In this document: positions 6,682 through 10,845 of the stretch, one piece after another
Layout: every line of letters begins with the position of its first letter
Numbering within the stretch: position 1 is the stretch's first letter
DNA from: JAYZDB01 sp036338025
Lineage (GTDB): Bacteria > Planctomycetota > UBA1135 > UBA2386
Assembly: GCA_036338025.1 (NCBI GenBank)
Contig: JAYZDB010000247.1
Location: 1-10,845 of the forward strand
DNA: 10,845 bases
Reading direction: 5' to 3'
Notes under the pieces: model-generated
The model's input: only the letters and a program-made list of their open reading frames with translations
What the model was told of the DNA's origin: nothing
Databases searched by the model: none
Made by a program: the position numbers and the translations under genes

Positions 6682-7802
6682 CCTGGCAGTTGATCACAGC
6701 CGACGGGGTCGAGGCTGCCCACGGCCTCGCCGCCGACGAGGTCCTGTGCCGACAAGTCGGCGCTGGCCGTAGCCCTGCGACGCTGCGGCTATACACCTAC
6801 CGATCGCACTGCGCGCTGGTCGGACGGTTCCAGAACCTGGCGCAGGAACTCCACCTGGACTACTGCGAAGGCCATGATGTCCAGATCAACCGCCGACCAA
6901 CCGGCGGTGGTGCCATCCTCATGGGTCGCGACCAACTCGGTATCACTGTGGCCTTGAATGGACGCGGTCCGGCCATGCACGGTCGGGCGCGAGACCTGAT
7001 GGAACAGTTTTCCGGCGGGCTACTGCACGGACTGCAACAACTCGGCGTCGCGGCAAAGTTCAGGGGCAAGAACGATCTCGAGGTCGGCGGACGCAAGATC
7101 GCCGGGCTTGGAATCTATCGCGATTCAAACGGCGGACTGCTGTTTCACGGCTCCCTGCTGGTCGATCTGGATGTGCCTCTGATGGCCCGGGTCCTCAGAA
7201 CACCGTTTACCACCATCGGTAACCGAGAACTCAGGATCATCGCCAAACGCACGACCACCGTCCGCGAACAACGGGGCGACTCGATCGGGATCGAGGATGT
7301 ACGGCAGTGCGTCGCGAACGGGTTCGAGGAGTCCTTTGGCATCCGCCTGCAGCGGTCCGAGCACAGCGACGAGGAGCTCGCCGCGATCGATGCTCTCGCT
7401 CAGGACAAGTATTTCACCAGGGCCTGGCTCCATCAGCGCTCGAACGTTCCCGACCTGAGCGGTCGACAGTCGATTCGGACAGACGCCGGCAGCATCGAGG
7501 CGCGAGTCAGCATGGCCGGCAAGACGATCAAATCAGCAATCTTGCTCGGTGACTTCTTCGCCGACGAGGACGCTATAGTCGACCTCGAGGGGCGACTCAG
7601 ATGGCACTCATCCGACGCCGCCGCCATCGAAGAGACAATCCGCGAATGGGCCTACGCCACCTCAACCAACGGACTCGATCCTGTCGCAATCGCAAAGGTC
7701 GTGCTGGCCGCCACCGAGGGTGCTACCGAGGACATCGATGACACAGTCCCCTACGGTTGTTTCGTGACTCCCACCCAGCCCACAACTCCGACTGATGGTT
7801 GA
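6678..7802 (+). CDS. Lipoate-protein ligase with accessory domain (LplA/sLpl(AB)-type)
   Basis: This enzyme adenylates lipoate or octanoate and transfers it to the carrier Lys. The 374-residue protein has the LplA catalytic domain (about 1-230) with NRRPTGGGAILMGRDQLGIT (71-90) and GKNDLEVGGRKIAG (130-143), including the predicted catalytic Lys140. A C-terminal accessory domain (about 245-345) includes SIEARVSMAGKTIKSAILLG (272-291). Having both parts in one chain matches E. coli LplA and sLpl(AB), and not the split LplA/LplB type. After residue 345 there is a short tail with YGCF and Thr/Pro residues. The ATG overlaps the H-like stop by 4 bases and AAGGG directly abuts it, so translation probably depends on coupling. 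The stop overlaps the next start by 8 bases. Being next to two radical SAM enzymes of lipoyl-synthase type places it in an octanoyl-to-lipoyl assembly route rather than simple scavenging. Confidence 0.88.
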   Translation: MTWQLITADGVEAAHGLAADEVLCRQVGAGRSPATLRLYTYRSHCALVGRFQNLAQELHLDYCEGHDVQINRRPTGGGAILMGRDQLGITVALNGRGPAMHGRARDLMEQFSGGLLHGLQQLGVAAKFRGKNDLEVGGRKIAGLGIYRDSNGGLLFHGSLLVDLDVPLMARVLRTPFTTIGNRELRIIAKRTTTVREQRGDSIGIEDVRQCVANGFEESFGIRLQRSEHSDEELAAIDALAQDKYFTRAWLHQRSNVPDLSGRQSIRTDAGSIEARVSMAGKTIKSAILLGDFFADEDAIVDLEGRLRWHSSDAAAIEETIREWAYATSTNGLDPVAIAKVVLAATEGATEDIDDTVPYGCFVTPTQPTTPTDG

Positions 7803-8754
7803 GCTCCAGGAACCACCCATCATCGACCCGGAGTGCCTGCGAATCCGCCGTCAGAACTTCCCGGACCGCATGAGATTTCATGCGCCGGGGCTCAAGCGCT
7901 ACCGGACGTCGGAATTCACCTGCCACGACAGCGCGGAGTTCGTTTCCGTCAGTGTCACCGGCGACGCCTGCGCGCTGAGTTGCGAGCACTGCAAGATGAA
8001 GGTCCTGCACGGCATGGGCGACCTGCCGAAGTTCGATGGGTCGCTGTTCGACCTGTGCGCCGAACTCAAGAGCAAGGGCGCCAGGGGAGTGCTGGTGTCA
8101 GGCGGCAGTGACGCACAAAACCGCGTGCCGCTGCTGCCCCACATCGAAGACCTGGTACGGGTTCGCCGCGAGCTCGGGCTGGTGATCCGCGTGCATCCTG
8201 GGCTGCCCGACGAGGAGACCTGCTCAGGTCTCGCGGAGATCGGCATCGATGGCGCGATGGTCGACATCATCGGCCACCGCGACACGATTCGTGACGTCTA
8301 CCACCTCGACCTGACCCCGGCTGACTACGAAGCGTGCCTCGAACGGCTCGAGCGCCATCGGGTTCCAACCGTGCCGCACATCATCCTGGGATTGCATTTC
8401 GGCCGGATGTTGGGCGAACAACCGGCCCTCGAGATGATCCAACGCCACCCACCCAAGCTGCTGGTGCTGGTGGTACTCATGCCGCTCAGTGACACCGGGA
8501 TGGCCGAGGTCACACCACCTCCGCTGACCGAGATCGGTGAGTTCTTCGCGACAGCACGCAAGGCAATGCCAACAACCCAGGTGATGCTGGGCTGCGCGCG
8601 ACCGCTCGGTGACCTGAAACTCCAGATCGACCGAATGGCGGTCGAGGCCGGGCTCAACGGCATCGCATACCCCGCCGAGGGCATCGTGGCATACGCGGAG
8701 AGCCACGGGCTCGCATCCGAATATCAAAACGCTTGTTGTGGAGTTGAGTATTGA
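7795..8754 (+). CDS. Radical SAM protein, LipS1/LipS2-type lipoyl synthase component
   Basis: The 319-residue protein has a radical SAM CX3CX2C motif, CALSCEHC, at Cys59, Cys63 and Cys66 for the SAM-binding 4Fe-4S cluster. GARGVLVSGG (about 95-104) matches the GGE-like beta strand that binds SAM. An extra Cys43 in FTCHDS and a C-terminal Cys pair in ACCGVEY (314-315) could ligate an auxiliary cluster, as needed for sulfur insertion. LipS1 and LipS2 are two different radical SAM proteins that together replace LipA; they were described in Thermococcus kodakarensis and later in bacterial clusters with sLpl(AB). This gene follows the lipoate ligase with an 8-base overlap and precedes a second radical SAM gene with a 4-base overlap, matching that set. 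I do not decide whether this is LipS1 or LipS2. Function is inferred from motif and context; it is not a LipA orthologue by the visible cysteine layout. Confidence 0.75.
   Translation: MVELQEPPIIDPECLRIRRQNFPDRMRFHAPGLKRYRTSEFTCHDSAEFVSVSVTGDACALSCEHCKMKVLHGMGDLPKFDGSLFDLCAELKSKGARGVLVSGGSDAQNRVPLLPHIEDLVRVRRELGLVIRVHPGLPDEETCSGLAEIGIDGAMVDIIGHRDTIRDVYHLDLTPADYEACLERLERHRVPTVPHIILGLHFGRMLGEQPALEMIQRHPPKLLVLVVLMPLSDTGMAEVTPPPLTEIGEFFATARKAMPTTQVMLGCARPLGDLKLQIDRMAVEAGLNGIAYPAEGIVAYAESHGLASEYQNACCGVEY
8738..8743 (+). promoter_or_regulatory. Ribosome binding site supporting a TTG start
   Basis: GTGGAG lies 7 bases before TTG at 8751, in the last codons of the upstream radical SAM gene. It supports TTG 8751 over the internal ATG at residue 18 of the downstream gene and implies coupled translation. 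Confidence 0.5.
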
Positions 8755-9827
8755 ACGCCACGAACGAACAGCAGATCAGCCCCGAATGGGTTCGAATCAG
8801 CATGGCAGCGGCCATCGAACTGGGACTGAAGCCGGGCAAGATCGCCGGCTGTGGCTGCGGCTGCATCAACCTGTTGCAGAACTATCCGCAGGGCTGCGCC
8901 GCCAACTGCAGCTACTGCGGTCTGGCCAGGGAACGACCAGGCGCGGCGGAGGAAAACACCTTCATCCGCGTCAGTTGGCCGCTCTTCCCCACCGACCTCG
9001 TCGCCCAGAAGATCGCCGAACGAGAACAGGCACTGCCGCTCGGAGTCGGCCGCGTCTGCATCGCGCAGGTACATGATGGCCGCGCCTTTCGCGACCTGGT
9101 CGACATGACCGAGCGGGTCCGCAAGGCCTCGCCAGAGGTGCCGATTTCCGCCCTGGTCAGCGCCGGACTGCTCGACGAAGAACGACTCGCCACGATCAAG
9201 GAGGCCGGCGCTGACATCATCGGCATCGGTCTCGACGCTGCCTCCGAAAAGGTCTTCGAAGATACCCGTGGCAAGACCGTGCGCGGTCCACACGACTGGA
9301 GCCAGCACTGGGAAATCGCTCGGATCGCTCGACGGATGTACGGGCCCTACAAGGTCAACTTCCACGTCGTTGTCGGCCTGGGTGAGACTGACCGTGAGTT
9401 GGTCGAACTGTTCTTCGACCTGCACGCAGAGCAGATTGCGGCCTACCTGTTCTCCTTCAACCCAGAGCCAGGTACCGCAATGCAGGATGTCGATCGAGCC
9501 CCGATTCACCGGCTACGCCGCATCCAGTTGGTCAAACACCTGATCGAGCACAAAGACCTCGCCCGCACCGCCGTCTCATTTGATCGAACCGGCCAGATCG
9601 CAGAACTCGATGCGCCGGGATACGACGTCCACGAAGTGACCAAGAGCGGGATCCCGTTCATGACCGACGGCTGTCCCGACCGCCAGGGCAAGATGTCCTG
9701 CAACCGCCCGTACGGCTCGTACCGGCCAGGTGAGGAGTACCGCGACTACCCCTTCCAACCTGACCAATCAGATCTCCATGAGATCCGTGCGCAGATGCAA
9801 CTCGAGGAGGTCTGGCAAGACGCCTAG
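8751..9827 (+). CDS. Second radical SAM protein, LipS1/LipS2-type lipoyl synthase component (biotin-synthase-like)
   Basis: The 358-residue protein has a radical SAM CX3CX2C motif, CAANCSYC, at Cys49, Cys53 and Cys56. Just before it is an unusual GCGCGC stretch (Cys34, 36 and 38). Near the C-terminus are Cys308 (DGCPDRQG) and Cys317 (SCNRPYGSYRPGEEYRDYPF), so five extra cysteines are available for an auxiliary cluster that could be the sacrificial sulfur donor. The core reads like the BioB/MiaB group, with IGIGLDAASEKVFE (193-206) and KVNFHVVVGLGETDREL (about 231-247). It starts at TTG 8751, overlapping the previous stop as TTGA, behind GTGGAG. The window shows no LipA, and the pairing with the previous gene fits the LipS1/LipS2 system, in which both proteins are needed to insert the two sulfurs. 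Assignment to LipS1 or LipS2 is left open. Confidence 0.78.
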   Translation: MNATNEQQISPEWVRISMAAAIELGLKPGKIAGCGCGCINLLQNYPQGCAANCSYCGLARERPGAAEENTFIRVSWPLFPTDLVAQKIAEREQALPLGVGRVCIAQVHDGRAFRDLVDMTERVRKASPEVPISALVSAGLLDEERLATIKEAGADIIGIGLDAASEKVFEDTRGKTVRGPHDWSQHWEIARIARRMYGPYKVNFHVVVGLGETDRELVELFFDLHAEQIAAYLFSFNPEPGTAMQDVDRAPIHRLRRIQLVKHLIEHKDLARTAVSFDRTGQIAELDAPGYDVHEVTKSGIPFMTDGCPDRQGKMSCNRPYGSYRPGEEYRDYPFQPDQSDLHEIRAQMQLEEVWQDA

Positions 9828-9835
9828 ACACGCCG

Positions 9836-10845
9836 ATGCCCAGTAGGATCGATACCTGGTTACGCGACCCGCTGCTCGGGACGATGCACTCGGCAATCCG
9901 AACCGCCGGTGCGATCCGGTCCGTATCCGTCGACATCACGGAGGTCTGCAACCTGCGCTGTGACGGGTGCTACTTCTTCTCCGAGGGCATGGATCAGCAC
10001 AAGAGTTCGGACTCCGACCTCGACGCATTCATCGACCGCGAGTTGGCGCGCGGCACCAACTTCGTGACCATCGTCGGCGGCGAACCGAGCCTGGTCCTCG
10101 ACCGGCTCGCGAAACTCTACAAAGCCTTCAAGCTCAGCGTCGCGACCAACGGTGTGCAGCGCATCCCGCATGAAGGCTTCGAAGAACTCCCGATTGGAGT
10201 GTCAGTATGGGGTGACCGTGACAACGACATGAACCTGCGGGGCGGCGGCAAGCTGGACGTCTTCAGCAAGGCCCTGGCCAACTACCGAGACGATCCGCGG
10301 GCCTTTTTCTATTACACGGTGGCGCCTGGCCACGCTCACGAAGTCGAGCGGGTGGTGGAACGCTGCGTCCAAAACGGCAACCGGGTGCTGTTCAACTTCT
10401 ACGGCGATCTGGAAGGTCGCGGTGGCGAACTCGACTTCAGGAGCGGCTTTGCCGAGGTCCACAGCGCCATCGACGCGATGATCGATCGCTACCCCGAGCA
10501 CATCCTGATGACCTCTCGTCTCGCCGAGGTGATTTCGACCGGCACCCTGTTGGGCGAGCCCTGGGGCCACGCCACCTGCACGAGCATCAGCGCCGACAAC
10601 CCTGTCAACGCCGAACGGATCCGCAACGGAAACCCCTACAGCCCACACTTTCGCGCCTACAACGCCGATCTCACATCGACCCGCCGCTGCTGCACAGCCG
10701 TCAGCAGGGACTGTGATTCGTGCTTCGACACCTGGCAGCACTTCTCCTGGGTGATGCTCAACCTGCGAAAACACCGACGGTCACAGTGGGATTTCACCCA
10801 GTGGTTGACCACCATGTATCTCTTCTACTTCATCAATCATCTGGT
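9836..10845 (+). CDS. Partial third radical SAM protein with Cys-rich C-terminal region (SPASM-like)
   Basis: This frame begins with ATG 9836, 8 bases after the previous stop, and stays open to the right edge (336 codons), so the C-terminus is missing. CNLRCDGC (Cys38, 42, 45) is the radical SAM motif, and IVGGEPS (79-85) and SVATNGVQRI (101-110) match the SAM-binding GGE strand and a following strand. The middle (about 120-240) has no further motif I recognise. Between 248 and 296 there are five cysteines: Cys248, the pair Cys285-Cys286, Cys293 and Cys296 (CDSC). This spacing resembles an auxiliary-cluster (SPASM/twitch-like) domain. The last visible part, about 318-336, is aromatic and hydrophobic (YLFYFINHL). 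It clearly differs from the two upstream radical SAM genes. I know no family with a named role that fits; it may act on the lipoyl carrier, on a linked cofactor, or in an unrelated step. Confidence 0.8.
   Translation, partial: MPSRIDTWLRDPLLGTMHSAIRTAGAIRSVSVDITEVCNLRCDGCYFFSEGMDQHKSSDSDLDAFIDRELARGTNFVTIVGGEPSLVLDRLAKLYKAFKLSVATNGVQRIPHEGFEELPIGVSVWGDRDNDMNLRGGGKLDVFSKALANYRDDPRAFFYYTVAPGHAHEVERVVERCVQNGNRVLFNFYGDLEGRGGELDFRSGFAEVHSAIDAMIDRYPEHILMTSRLAEVISTGTLLGEPWGHATCTSISADNPVNAERIRNGNPYSPHFRAYNADLTSTRRCCTAVSRDCDSCFDTWQHFSWVMLNLRKHRRSQWDFTQWLTTMYLFYFINHL

Noticed and set aside
8724..9509. 261-residue minus-strand ORF across the second radical SAM gene
   Set aside because: The plus strand carries a full radical SAM protein with all motifs; the antisense frame shows no motif.
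10202..10774. 190-residue minus-strand ORF
   Set aside because: It is antisense to the third radical SAM gene, whose frame has the catalytic cysteines and runs unbroken to the edge.

Overview
This is a high-GC bacterial window with tightly packed genes, many overlapping by a few bases. Nothing in it is diagnostic of one phylum. The mix of a ChaN-type lipoprotein with a PDZ domain, a DUF2911-like secreted protein and an exosortase-type decarboxylase/ligase pair would fit a planctomycete or a deltaproteobacterial/myxobacterial lineage; this is a low-confidence guess. I see no rRNA, tRNA, CRISPR array, insertion sequence or phage gene.

Left arm (about 1-4321, all on the minus strand, read right to left). 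A ChaN/DUF399 lipoprotein fused to a PDZ domain is followed, with an 11-base overlap, by a PLP-dependent decarboxylase of the ornithine/diaminopimelate fold. Two bases later comes an AMP-forming acyl/aminoacyl ligase. After a 269-base gap, the first 21 codons of what looks like a small acyl carrier protein run off the left edge. Carrier protein, adenylating ligase and decarboxylase together suggest chemistry on a carrier-tethered amino acid, as in exosortase-A-associated gene sets and with the BtrK-type decarboxylase of butirosin synthesis.

Middle (4322-6234). A divergent intergenic region leads to plus-strand exodeoxyribonuclease III (xthA-like). Next is a secreted DUF2911-like protein of unknown function, which may start from a near-leaderless transcript.

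Right arm (6235-10845, plus strand). This is a five-gene operon-like run with overlapping or nearly abutting ends: a glycine-cleavage-H-like lipoyl carrier; a lipoate-protein ligase with the accessory domain in the same chain; two radical SAM proteins that fit the LipS1/LipS2 lipoyl synthase pair; and a third radical SAM protein with a Cys-rich C-terminus that runs off the right edge. The inferred logic is that the ligase attaches an octanoyl or lipoyl group to the H-like carrier, the two radical SAM enzymes insert the two sulfurs, and the third does an unknown step on the same carrier or in a linked pathway. The most novel points are the third radical SAM protein and the carrier's hybrid EAAKM lysine motif.
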